Shown: positions 49,301 through 57,600, counted from the stretch's first letter. The stretch is DNA of 64,000 bases from Lateolabrax maculatus (GCA_031216445.1 CM062199.1:3455001-3519000), one strand, 5' to 3'. Made by a program: numbers and translations. Notes: a model not told the origin generated them from the sequence alone.

Positions 49301-50910
49301 TTTAAATCAGCAAAAAACTAAACTGTTCATTGTCTTAGTCAATATTTTTTAGCTGATATATTTGGCCTTTCACACAACCATACAACTAGCTGATGTTTGC
49401 TAGTAAATACACAATATGGTGTTGATTTGACAGATCTAAAGCCACACAGCAGAATTTGGCTTGTAGATTAACAATTAAAAGCCTATGACACAAATGACGC
49501 GCTATGATTTCATAACTCCACATTACACTGGATGAAATGTTGTGCGACGATATACTCACTGCTTGGACTCATGGTGGCACACCTCCAGTGTGGGGTCATT
49601 GTAAATGAACGGGGCTTCAAGTTCATTGACTCGGACCCTGTAGATGCGGCACTGTTTACTGTTAAGCTTGATCCTGTTCAGGTTGACCACAGTGGGGAAA
49701 ATGGTCAGCTCGACATAGCCCTGAGTGATGCAAAAGAGAGGAACAAGTTGGTGAAAACATACTACACTTGTCATCAGTAGCTGAAGTGATTTTCATTGCT
49801 GGGATTAGAACCTCGAGGTGAGCAGCTCAAGGGTTTGTTCACCCAAAAATGTCTGAAAGAAAGTCTTTCCACGTCCTTGTGACTTACATTTAACACATAC
49901 TGTAAACCTGCATAACATTAATCAGCGTGAGTTCTCAGTGTTATAACTTTTTAATAACTTTTAATACAGTATGCAATTATTTTTAATACAGTTTGTAATA
50001 ATCCCTGATTGAATCAGAATCAGAATGATATTTATTGCCACTTTGGTGCATTTTCTTAAACAATAGACATAAAAAGTATAAAATTTAGAATTATATGAAA
50101 ATAGAAATATAAGAAAGATAAGCAAGTACTGCAAGTCAAGAAGTAAGTGTAAAATGGAAAATTTACAATAAAATATGAACACATATTTTAAATAGAAAAT
50201 AGAGTAAAATAAGAATAACATGAAATATATAATAAATAATAATAATAAATAAATAATATGAAAACAGCTGTACAGATTTGAACAGATGTGCAAAAGTTTC
50301 AGTATGAAGTGTTGTAGTATTGCAATGTGCAATATGTTAATCAAAAGATGCATTAATACACAGCAATGGACCAGGAGTTTAGGATAGACTTAAAGTTAAT
50401 ATAAAGGTGTAGTGGGGGATGGGGGCGTCAGTGTTAATATGTAGTACAGTGAGTAGCAGTTATATCTCTTACTATCAACTGTAATATTACAAGTGGGGGA
50501 AGTAACCGGGCAGGATGCAACTTGCTTTAACATCATGGCTGTCTGAACCTCAGCAGGATGAGATGAGAGGAGACAGGAGAGTTTAATACTGCAGCTGCTG
50601 TACTCACAATGACAGACTTCCTCTGGAAGTTGATGTTGTTGATGCACACCGCCTGGTGGGTCGTAAAAGCAGCGACAGAACAACAGCGTGAATATGTGGT
50701 GAAGCCAAATCTGCACTGAACTGAACCAGACACTCATTCAATAAGCAGACATGTTTGTTTTTTATCCACATCTACTTGAAGTAACAGTTACTGACTTTAG
50801 GCTAAGGCTAACTGCTAATATTTCATGCAAACAAGGGCAAAATTATACAGAAATACTTATAATTTAAAGGGGCGCGGGCTCTCGAAGCCTTTATCCTTCT
50901 TCCTGTTCAT
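28263..50910 (-). CDS. taf2: TAF2, TFIID subunit 2, complete coding region in 27 exons
   Basis: Nuclear TFIID subunit that contacts the initiator and helps position TBP. Exons 5' to 3': 50861-50910, 50608-50662, 49560-49720, 48794-48912, 48381-48522, 47335-47566, 45913-46097, 45620-45733, 43164-43263, 41894-41979, 41623-41758, 41354-41508, 40905-41019, 40294-40403, 39518-39583, 39130-39256, 38428-38553, 36677-36817, 36116-36226, 35636-35829, 34603-34742, 33955-34024, 33153-33262, 29747-29976, 28924-29088, 28670-28772, 28263-28561. The sum is 3642 nt (1213 aa plus stop; human about 1199). The N-terminal 500 residues follow the M1 aminopeptidase fold without its active site. HEAT-like helical repeats follow, then a His/Lys-rich tail ending SGRSLRSPSLSD. 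Intron 1 is AT-AC and intron 12 is U12-type; the rest are GT-AG. Confidence 0.96.
28562..28669 (-). other. taf2: taf2 intron 26, 108 bases, with CA tract at the donor
   Basis: The donor GTAACA runs straight into about eleven CA units in the transcript (TG on plus at 28645-28666). CA runs close to donors are known binding sites for hnRNP L and can raise or lower use of the donor. Here the tract overlaps the place where U1 would pair beyond position +6. Confidence 0.8.
29977..33152 (-). other. taf2: taf2 intron 23, about 3.2 kb
   Basis: A non-coding interval. The repeat recognised is an ATTAATCG-family fragment near 31320-31470. Short open frames on both strands have no recognisable domain. 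Confidence 0.5.
31320..31470. repeat. ATTAATCG-family fragment, taf2 intron 23
   Basis: It contains GATAATCGATTAATCGTC between GTTGATCAACAGAC and CCAAAAAATAAATGG. These are the terminal words of the same fish repeat seen at 24300 and 42120. Only part of the element is left. Confidence 0.5.
33362..33885. repeat. Foldback/MITE-like element in taf2 intron 22
   Basis: The left end is AAAGGATAGGTTCAAATC followed by GTCTATCTTAAAATAA. The right end has TTGTATTAAGATAGACTTAA, which carries the same TCTATCTTAA word inverted. The middle contains the family words CTTCAGCAGTTTGAGGGAG and GGACAGGAGGAAC. It shares its left end with the truncated copy at 1738. It sits between exons 22 and 23 and makes up most of that intron. 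Confidence 0.65.
34293..34379. repeat. AT microsatellite, taf2 intron 21
   Basis: About 40 TA units with a single AAAA interruption near 34307. It is self-complementary, so it can extrude as a cruciform. It is a likely polymorphic or mis-sized site in assemblies. A smaller TA tract lies at 39424-39455. Confidence 0.95.
34542..34572. repeat. GAT/AAT trinucleotide tract beside taf2 exon 21
   Basis: GATGATGATGAT passes into AATAATAATAATAA about 30 bases after the exon 21 donor in the transcript direction. It is non-coding. Confidence 0.85.
41020..41353 (-). other. taf2: taf2 intron 12: U12-type (minor spliceosome) intron
   Basis: On the minus strand the donor is GTATCCTTTT, a full match to the U12 GT-AG consensus. 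The branch-like word GTCTTAAC lies about 13 bases before the ACTCAG acceptor. A donor two bases upstream (GTGTAT) would put exon 13 out of frame. The U12 donor gives TGG-GT|A-GAC-CAG, coding WVDQS as in the family. The adjacent pyrimidine tract is weak, as usual in this class. Confidence 0.88.
42100..42640. repeat. Two adjacent ATTAATCG-family copies, taf2 intron 9
   Basis: The first part has AAACACAAAAATATTCAGTT, AATTGATTATCAGAATAG and CGACTAATTGTTGCAGCTCT, followed by A. The second begins at about 42440 with AAGAAATAGTGAAAAACACC and repeats the internal words AACCCAAATATATTCAATTT and TTGAGAAGCTGGAAACA. The family end TTGCAGCTCTA sits between the two. Boundaries are approximate. Confidence 0.6.
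43264..45619 (-). other. taf2: taf2 intron 8, about 2.4 kb
   Basis: A non-coding interval between exons 8 and 9. I see no recognisable gene or repeat family. The minus-strand open frame at 44925-45239 has no domain that I know. Confidence 0.5.
45620..47566 (-). CDS. taf2: taf2 exons 6-8: inactive M1-peptidase-like active-site region
   Basis: Exon 6 encodes FWFPCVDSYSELCTW through PFEILVDPYMHE. Exon 7 encodes HFCLPQLLPLL and ends YASMSIF, where active M1 enzymes have GAMEN. Exon 8 encodes TRRCLAQALAQQFFGCF, about residues 331-347, at the place where M1 peptidases carry HExxHxxxG. No Zn-binding His or catalytic Glu remains (LAQALAQQ). This is the normal state for TAF2, which uses the fold as a scaffold, so the loss is ancient and not a defect of this copy. 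Confidence 0.9.
46810..47120. repeat. ATTAATCG-family repeat, taf2 intron 6
   Basis: It begins GGGTTGCAACTGACAATTGT and ends with TTTTTCTGTTGATCAATTAA. The internal word CTTTGAGAAGCTGAAACCA is shared with the copies at 42120. This is a diverged full-length copy. Confidence 0.55.
50020..50345. repeat. AATCAGAATCAGAAT...TTTATTG dispersed repeat, taf2 intron 2
   Basis: It opens with GAATCAGAATCAGAATGATA and TTTATTGCCA, then an A-rich stretch with AATAAATAATAATAAT and GTGCAAAAGTTTCAG. I recognise the opening from many fish genomes. Related blocks lie near 58095 and 56100. The 130-codon minus-strand frame through it is low complexity. Confidence 0.6.
50663..50860 (-). other. taf2: taf2 intron 1: AT-AC intron of 198 bases
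   Basis: Read on the minus strand the intron begins ATAAGTATTTC and ends TGTCGCTGCTTTTAC. It is flanked by AAATT and GACCCACCAG, which join to Lys-Leu-Thr-His-Gln exactly as in the mammalian protein. The donor resembles the major-spliceosome consensus GTAAGT with the first G changed to A. It does not match the minor-class ATATCCTT, and no TCCTTAAC branch site is visible. This fits the rare AT-AC introns handled by the U2-type spliceosome. Confidence 0.75.
50861..50910 (-). CDS. taf2: taf2 exon 1 (MNRKKDKGFESPRPFK)
   Basis: The ATG at 50910 is the first in its frame, because a TGA lies in frame about 45 bases upstream. It corresponds to an internal Met in the human protein, whose extra N-terminal residues are not seen here. 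The frame would hit TAA right after FKL if read on. The exon must therefore end at AAATT, and the next exon supplies G-ACC-CAC-CAG to restore the conserved KLTHQ. No GT donor can produce this join, which is why automated annotation may miss the exon. Confidence 0.85.
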
Positions 50911-51420
50911 CCTCGTCTCTTGTTGTTGTGTCTTGGCTGAAGTTTCAACATGTCATAACTTTGCTCCGGGATGTTTTCCTTCCCCGCAGCCGTGTTGAGC
51001 TAACGGCGCTCTGCTACACACAGACTCAGAGAGCCCATGTATTTGCCGGTCTGCAAAAAGTAATAAAAAAATAGAAATAAAAAAAGGAGCTTTATAAAAA
51101 CAAAAAGCAGGTTTAACGAGAGTCGGAGTCAAATGCAGCAAGCAGCCCTGTAACGTTGCTCCGTAATGAGTGCTCTATCTTCCGGAGGCTGCTGCATACT
51201 GATCTACTGCGACCTCAGTGGATGTATCCATAAATATGAGTCGCTCATGACTTGCAGTCGGTGTTGTAAAGAAAATAATAAGTCCATGTAATTATTGCTG
51301 CGGTCGCTGCGGGTGTAATCCTCCAAATATACCCTCTCTGACCGGCCGCTCATCGCATTGTGACCACGGCTCCGGTGCGGTCAGCCATTTTGTTAGTAAC
51401 CTTTGACCTCCCGCGTAAAA
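50911..51420 (-). promoter_or_regulatory. taf2: taf2 promoter and 5' UTR
   Basis: A region of raised CpG content with no TATA box. On the minus strand, AGGTCAAAGGTTA (51397-51409) is a DR1-type nuclear-receptor element. AAAATGGC (51384-51391) is a YY1 motif; such sites often lie just downstream of the start in housekeeping promoters and suggest initiation near 51395. The leader would be about 480 bases, unless spliced. It contains a 12-codon upstream frame starting at 51388, listed separately. Confidence 0.55.
51350..51388 (-). other. Upstream open reading frame in the taf2 leader
   Basis: The ATG within the YY1 motif (ATGGCTGACC) opens a frame of 12 codons ending in TGA at 51350-51352. It does not overlap the main start at 50910. 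If transcription starts upstream of 51390, it could lower or time taf2 translation. Its use is unproved. Confidence 0.4.
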
Positions 51421-53970
51421 ATGACAAAAAATATTTGTTTTTTTAAATCAAAAGCAAATCACCAAAATGTACGACACACACATTACAGACAATATATTGT
51501 GGTTTCTAAAAGAAATACAGGTGAATCTAATTTGTATATATTTAAAAAAAAATACACACCTCCGTGACGTGTCCTTGCTGCGTCAGAGAGGGGCGTGCCT
51601 GCTCGTACGTGCGCGAGCATCGCGGGAGCGCGCACCGGTTAAAAGTCTAAAAAGACGATATAGATAAATAGATAAATGATATACAAATTAAAAATAAAAA
51701 AAAAGCTAGGAAGAATAGATTCAATGCTGCTTAAAATTAGCCTAATTCTCCAAACCTCTGGAATTTACTGGAGAGAGATAATCTTCATCATCTTCATCTT
51801 CTTCAACAGATAGTCCTCATTTAGTGTTTTGATGGTGGTGGTGGAGAGTGCTGTCCACACACTGGTCAAGCAATCTCCTAAGTGTTCAACAAGGTGAGTA
51901 TTGTTGACTCTGAAGGCCACAGCATACCAACAACATGTAAAAAGAGATCAGGAGATCATCTCTGTGCACTACATTCCCTATCTGACGGACAGAACTGTAC
52001 AATAATGTGCAGTCAAAATGGCTGTCAGTGTTCATACCAGAATCAAGGGAGCTGACACCATGAGAAAACATGTGTACATCAAATACATAGGCAGCTGATA
52101 CGTTTCAGTAAATTCCTATTCTTGAAACACTAAAATGAAAAAGGAAAATTCAGAGCTTCAGTTTAAATCGCATAGTAGTGCAATAGGTAAGATGCCTCAC
52201 TATTGTGACGGTGCTCATTTTGCCAGGCATGAATTGTACAAAACACATCCCAGTGCTCCAGATATTCAGCCATACCACACAGATGTGGTGTCTCACACAA
52301 AACTTGCCTTTTATTTTGGGGGACATTGTGAATTCAGCAAGCCTGCATCTGTTAATTTTGTTATGAGAGATATGCAGCGTTATATTTGCATTACAGAAAC
52401 ATCGTCCCTAAACACCACTTCAAGACACATTATCCAAGTATTTTAAAGAAAAATAAATTATACAGTAAAAAGAAACATATTACAATCCGTGTTTGTCTCA
52501 TCATCAAGTAGGCTAAATCACTTTGGCTACTACAATATGTTGACCAAACCCATACACTTCAATAGCAACATGAGAGAAGGGACTCAAAAAGCCAGTACTG
52601 GTGGAGCAGCTTGGTCATCATCAGCCCATCTATAAGGTTGTCTTAGATTAAAGACAATTCACAATTCAAACATATTTTTACCACATGACCCAGCCACCCA
52701 CAGTACTGTCCAGTACTGCCACCATGTGGACACAGAACATGTAGCCAAACTACAGAGTCAACAACCATTTACCACATGACCAACTGTATGGATTTCTCCT
52801 GCTTTACACTCAGGTCTCTCTTGCAAAATAAACCTTGATTTCACTCACTGAGATTGATTAAATAAAGGCTGTATAACAAATGACTGTGCCCTAATCAGTA
52901 CTGCTGCCAAGTGGACACACAAAGAAAATGTTGCCAAACTAAAAAACACTGTGGAAGCGTCTTTGCCCTTGATCAGTTTCTCATCCCATGAGAAAAATAA
53001 TTTTGTAATCACTGTGTTGTTCATAAGAACCTGAACTGATTAGCTGCTGGGCTGTGACACAGCACGGGAGAAAGTAAATCAAGGTGAAAAACAAGAGTAT
53101 GAACATTTTGGGGGAGTTAATAGAGACTAAGATATGACTGGAGAAGTAAAAACAGGTTGAAATATGCTTGATACAGTCGGATCAGGAGAATAGGGAGTCA
53201 AGCAGTATAAAAAGAGATGGTTAAAAGAGTACAGGTACATAGGAGACTCTAAAACTGTCAAAAGAATCAGAGCCTTCAGTTGATTTAAAAGTAAAACAGG
53301 AGATATTAAGTTATGCTACTTGTAATAAAGATTAGTACTGCTAATAATACTAAACTGATAATAGAAATGTATTATTGTATATTTATTGACTCAGTAGTGA
53401 TGAAGTGTGATAAGTGGTTTATAGCAGTGGAAGTAATTGGATTAAATTAGATTAGATTAGATTCAACTTTGTTGTCTACTGTACTGAGTACTGAGACAAC
53501 AAAAAGTCTCAAGGTGTAAGAGTTGTGATGTAGCCTAAATAAAATCTTATCAGCAGTATAGCAGTAGGAATAGTATAATATCAGTGGTAGTCAGAGTAAC
53601 TATCTTACATTTTACAACAAAAGTCCAAGTCTTGCGTGCGTAAAAAACCACAGCGGATCAGATTTTGTTTCGTAAATGTAAAATCTTTAGCTTAAAGCTT
53701 ATCAATAAAATCAATAAAAAAAATGTAAAACAAATAAATAAATAAATATGTCCAGCTTACAGTTTGAAAATTCAAACCAAAACAGTTCCGGGATGAGTTG
53801 TTATTTTTTAAAGCAGGAGAGAATGTTTGGTTTCAAGATCAAAGCCGAACACTGAGACACTGAGTTCTACATACAGGCAACTTCATGCTCCAGCTGTGAC
53901 GGACCACATGTGACAGAGAGAGCTTATTAAGGTTACACTCATTTAATTGGAAAAAATTTAACTTTCAGAG
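51421..53970. other. Intergenic interval between taf2 promoter and HIPK-like gene
   Basis: It holds no supported coding region. 51590-51645 is CpG-rich, with GTGCGCGAG and GCGCGCAC near each other. A TATA-like TATAAAAAG is at 53206-53214. The bases before the kinase ATG (AACTTTCAGAG) resemble a splice acceptor, so the kinase may have a noncoding first exon in this interval. ATTAGATTAGATTAGATTCA at about 53444 resembles the end of a fish LINE. Confidence 0.45.
53206..53214 (+). promoter_or_regulatory. Possible TATA box for the HIPK-like gene
   Basis: TATAAAAAG lies 757 bases upstream of the ATG. It makes sense only if a noncoding first exon is spliced to the acceptor-like TTTCAG just before the ATG. 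No donor could be chosen with confidence (GTACAT at 53233 and GTGTAAG at about 53514 are options). Confidence 0.2.
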
Positions 53971-55641
53971 ATGGCGCCGACAATAAAACATGAGGAAGGA
54001 GATTTTCCGATAAAAGAATGCGAAGTAATGTCTGGAAAATCAAGCAAGTACCAGATAGAGGAGTTCTTGGGAGAGGGGACTTTTGGGAAGGTGGCCCGGT
54101 GCGTGAATTTAGACACCAAGGAGAAGATAGCCGTGAAGATTGTGCGGAAGAACTTGACCTGGTCTGGCAAATCTGAGGCGACCACGCTTCAGAAACTGCG
54201 GGCACTTGACCTAGACAAGAACAACTTGGTCATGTTTACTGAGCATTTTAGTCACAGAGGACACTTTTGTTTGGCATTTGAAATTCTTGATATAAGTCTC
54301 TATGACTTCATGAAAGAGAGGCACTTCAAGCCACTGTGTTTGTCTGAGATTAGAGTAATCACACAACAGATGCTGGTGGCTCTGAAGGCCCTCAAGAGCA
54401 TGGGTCTGGCACATGCAGACATTAAGCCAGACAATGTAATGCTAGTTAATCATCAGTTGCAGCCCTTCAAGCTGAAACTGATTGATTTTGGTTTGACTGG
54501 ACCAGTGTGCATGATGTTTCGCGGCACCACCATACAGGCCATCGGTTACAGGGCCCCAGAGGTACTCTTGGGCCTCCCACTGAATGAGGCTTTAGATATG
54601 TGGTCTCTTGGCTGCGTTATGGCCTTCATGTACCTTGGCCAGGAATTGTATCCAACACAATGCAAATACGATGTCATGCGAATCATCGTGCAGATGCACG
54701 GTAAGCCCGCTGATCACCTGCTGAACTATGGGATTAGTACCAAGGACTATTTCAGCAAGGACCAAGACTCCCCTAATCCTTCATGGAGGTTCAATACACG
54801 AGCTGAATACAAGTGCGCAACAGGCACCATGACCAAACGCTGTAAGGGCATTTTTGACACATTTAGGAGTCTTGATGACATCGTGAAGACTCGCCCAGAA
54901 GTAATAGATACCACTGAGATAGAGGACACAATGGTCTTTTTGAGCCTCCTCAAACGGATGCTGCATTTGGATCCTGAAAGAAGAATCAACCCCAGTGAAA
55001 GTTTAGAGCATTGTTTCATCACAATGAAACACTTTCCTAGTGACATTAACAACGATTATGTGACATCAGCCCGTTTGACTAATGACGCTGCTGGCCCAAA
55101 TAACAGAACCCAAGCCACAGCTGACGGAACCTCTGCCGGCAATAATAATGGACCACCAGCCAAAACTGGCCTAAATGACACCACCGATGCTGGCCCAAAT
55201 GACCAAACCCCCGCTGGCCCAAATGACCAAACCCCCACTGGCCCAAATGACCAAACCCCCGCTGGCCCAAATGACCAAACCCCCGTTGGCCCAAATGACC
55301 AAACCCCCACTGGCCCAAATGACCAAACCCCCACTGGCCCAAATGACCAAACCCTAGACAAAGCTGCCTTAGATGACACCACCGATGCTTGCTCAAATGA
55401 CCAAATCCTCGCTGGCCCAAATGACCAATCCCCCGCCAAAGCTGCCTTAGATGACACCACCGCTGCTGGGGCCGATAAGAAACCACCTGGAAAAATCGAG
55501 GCAGTTTCAGATGTGGTCAGCTATAGCAGTGAGGATGAAACCACATGTTTTATCGAAATCAAAACAAGAAAAAAGTGGTTTAAGAGGATCCGCAGATTCT
55601 TCAGCGTGTTCAAGTCTGTAGGTTGCTGCAAAGACATTTGA
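53971..55641 (+). CDS. HIPK-like serine/threonine protein kinase, single coding exon, 556 aa
   Basis: A DYRK/HIPK-family kinase domain at about residues 28-350: Gly loop GEGTFG (34-39), VAIK-type lysine K56, alpha-C Glu E69, HADIKPDN (D150, N155), DFG (172-174) and APE (195-197). It closely resembles vertebrate HIPKs (MGLAHADIKPDNVMLV, ALDMWSLGCV). The homeobox-interacting and PEST regions of true HIPKs are missing. HIPKs have STYLQSRYYRAPE in the activation loop; this protein has TTIQAIGYRAPE, so the autophosphorylated Tyr is Thr. The tail has seven 8-residue GPNDQTP repeats, then a basic amphipathic stretch KKWFKRIRRFF and GCCKDI at the C-terminus, which suggests membrane attachment. I recall fish genomes having many such HIPK-like genes. 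An active kinase is likely; its substrate is unknown. Confidence 0.88.
   Translation: MAPTIKHEEGDFPIKECEVMSGKSSKYQIEEFLGEGTFGKVARCVNLDTKEKIAVKIVRKNLTWSGKSEATTLQKLRALDLDKNNLVMFTEHFSHRGHFCLAFEILDISLYDFMKERHFKPLCLSEIRVITQQMLVALKALKSMGLAHADIKPDNVMLVNHQLQPFKLKLIDFGLTGPVCMMFRGTTIQAIGYRAPEVLLGLPLNEALDMWSLGCVMAFMYLGQELYPTQCKYDVMRIIVQMHGKPADHLLNYGISTKDYFSKDQDSPNPSWRFNTRAEYKCATGTMTKRCKGIFDTFRSLDDIVKTRPEVIDTTEIEDTMVFLSLLKRMLHLDPERRINPSESLEHCFITMKHFPSDINNDYVTSARLTNDAAGPNNRTQATADGTSAGNNNGPPAKTGLNDTTDAGPNDQTPAGPNDQTPTGPNDQTPAGPNDQTPVGPNDQTPTGPNDQTPTGPNDQTLDKAALDDTTDACSNDQILAGPNDQSPAKAALDDTTAAGADKKPPGKIEAVSDVVSYSSEDETTCFIEIKTRKKWFKRIRRFFSVFKSVGCCKDI
55192..55359 (+). repeat. In-frame 24-base minisatellite coding GPNDQTPx
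   Basis: Seven units of GGCCCAAATGACCAAACCCC plus a variable last codon (Ala, Thr, Ala, Val, Thr, Thr, then a diverged unit). The units keep the kinase reading frame. A looser second-order repeat (LDDTTDA / NDTTDAG) flanks the array. The near identity of units points to recent expansion. Antisense open frames through it are by-products. Confidence 0.95.
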
Positions 55642-55654
55642 GTGAAGACACATC

Positions 55655-55868
55655 AGGGGTGGCACGGCGGTGCAGTTGGTAGCACTGACACCACACAGCG
55701 AGAAGGTTCTAGGTTCAAACCTACTTTTCTGTGTAGAGTTTACATGTTCTCTCCGTGCCTGCATGGGTTTACTCCGGGTTCTCCGGTTTCCTCCCACCAT
55801 CCACAGACACACAACTTAGGTTAATTGACAACCTTCAATTGGCCATAGGTGACTATGGATCAAATAAA
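55655..55868 (+). repeat. tRNA-like SINE-type element in the kinase 3' UTR
   Basis: It starts GGGGTGGCACGGCGGTGCAG, just 14 bases after the kinase stop codon. It has an A-box-like GCAGTTGGTAGCA and a B-box-like GGTTCAAACC (55711-55720). It goes on with AGAGTTTACATGTTCTCTCC and TCCGGTTTCCTCCCACC, and ends near AATAAA (55863-55868). I recognise this as a very common fish repeat. The AATAAA at its end may serve as the poly(A) signal of the kinase gene. Confidence 0.7.
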
Positions 55869-57600
55869 AAATGTGTAAAATTAAAAAAATGTTTTGTCAG
55901 TAATACTGAAATTAATTATTTAGTTGAAATCATTAAATGTAAAGCCAAGTCTCTATTTGGTTAGATACTGTGGTTTGCACCCCATCTCTTATCCTCACTT
56001 CATTCACTTATCATTGGGGTGTTGAGACAAATGGCTATTTCCCTTTCCATATAGATTACTGTGTGCAAACTCTTTGAACTACTTATCCGGGAAGATAGCC
56101 TTTTCAGAAGCTTTACAAGGATACAAGGTTACTTTATTGTCATATTACAACACATGATTGTACAACAAGGTGCAGTTATAGTCCCATTTTACTACTGCAG
56201 AAAAATAATTCATAATTCTGTTATTTATGGCGGCATGTGGAGGGTGAGTTGAGGAGTTTTATAGCCTGAGGAAAGAAGTTGCTCTGTAGTCTGGTGGTAC
56301 GACAGCAGAGTGAACAGGCTGTTGCTGCGGTGGGTTTGGTCTTTTAATATCCTTTTGGGCTCTGCAGGTACCTCAACTCACCGATATCACCGATGCTCCT
56401 TAGATGGATAATAATGATGTACCAGGCGGGTTTAAACACCCGCTGCAGAGCCCTCCTGTCCTGGCCCGTGTACATCCCATGCCAAATTGTGAAGTTTCCA
56501 GTCAGAATGCTTTCTATTGCTCCTCTGTAAAAGTTGACAAGAATTTGGTAGGAAAAGTTTGCTTTCCCCCAATGCAAACGGATTACATTGTCATAGTTGT
56601 TGAGATTATCCAAATGGGCCGCTGGAAGATTGAATCAGATTGTTTTGTTAAATAGCCTGTCCAGGATTTCCTGAGCTCTCTTCCCCTTTTGTTGTCATTG
56701 AGACCTCTTGATTAAGTCCACAACCTCATTTGATCCAATCCAAAATTTATGGGAGAATCCGAAATGATTGATTTTTGCATTATTAAGGTCACTGCAACTA
56801 AATCTACAGCTGTATTTATTCAATTTAAATGTTTTAACTAATCATCACCAGCTGAGGCGCTGTTAGTCTTTACTTTCCAACAAAACATTGTTCCAGCTGT
56901 TTTTTAGTTATTTGTCTGTTTATTTAATTTTTTGGCTACTTCTTTTTCCTTTCATATTCCTGTTATAAATCTTTATGTAAAATACAAAGTCCACAACATC
57001 CATGAAGGTGGAATAGTGCACGCAGGCACACACATACACACACACACATGCTCACATGCACACATTTCCAGCTGCCAGCTAAGGGCTTTGGTTTTCTGAC
57101 CCCCTGTAAGTTTTATTTTCATGTGAGTGTGACAAATTCCCTGGATCTTGTCCTGTCTCACACTGGGACACGCAGAAAGAGACCGGAAGTTTTTACCAAG
57201 GACAATTTATCCAATGAACATGAAGAGTTGATGGGATTAAATATTTCCAGACAAACCTGTTTTAGGGTAATAATCTAATATAGCCGCATGTCAGATAAGA
57301 ATGCCTACAAGAAGCTCAGCGCTAAGTTCAGCACAATGGGACGCCTGCCTAATATGGAACAAGAAAAGCCGCTCTACTTTTGTGTAATTGGGGGTTTGCT
57401 TGGAGATTCCAAAACACAAACAACAGGAATTTGTTCATTTCATCACGCTGCGTTTGTTCCTGCTGAACCCTGGTGTGCATTCTTGGAGCCGGTTCAATAG
57501 ATTGAGTGTAATTCTTGTGCCTGTCAGCAAGAAAAATTTAATTTGTCAGCTGTCTTGGCGGCGTCTCAGGAAATGTTTGACTGCGTGACCCCGGGGCCCA
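55869..57600. other. Intergenic interval between kinase and cndp1
   Basis: No coding region is supported. The main content is the dispersed repeat at 56090-56660. A short AC tract lies near 57025-57060. The sequence from 57290 to 57620 approaches the cndp1 promoter; its open frames have no recognisable domain. Confidence 0.5.
56090..56660. repeat. Dispersed repeat with ...GCCTGAGGAAAGAAG... block
   Basis: It contains AAGGTTACTTTATTGTCATA, then TAGCCTGAGGAAAGAAGTTG, GTCTGGTGGTACGACAGCAG and CACCCGCTGCAGAGCCCTCC, and later CAGTCAGAATGCTTTCTATT and CTCCTCTGTAAAAGTTGACA. I know these words in this order from many fish genomes as one abundant repeat. I cannot assign its class. The minus-strand frame at 56344-56613 is not a gene. 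Confidence 0.65.

Noticed and set aside
49961..50353. 130-codon minus-strand frame
   Set aside because: Low-complexity Ile/Tyr/Phe reading through an A-rich dispersed repeat.
50663..50733. Alternative taf2 start at 50733 (MSGSVQCRFGF)
   Set aside because: This is read-through of intron 1 into exon 2. It does not match the family, whereas exon 1 at 50861-50910 does.
52135..52446. 103-codon plus-strand frame between taf2 and the kinase
   Set aside because: No similarity that I recognise, no Kozak or promoter evidence, and length compatible with chance.
55056..55486. Antisense frames of 134-135 codons across the kinase repeat
   Set aside because: They exist only because the 24-base repeat lacks stops on the other strand.
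55660..55725. A functional tRNA gene
   Set aside because: A-box and B-box words are present, but no tRNA cloverleaf forms and the rest is the known fish repeat, so it is a SINE-type element.
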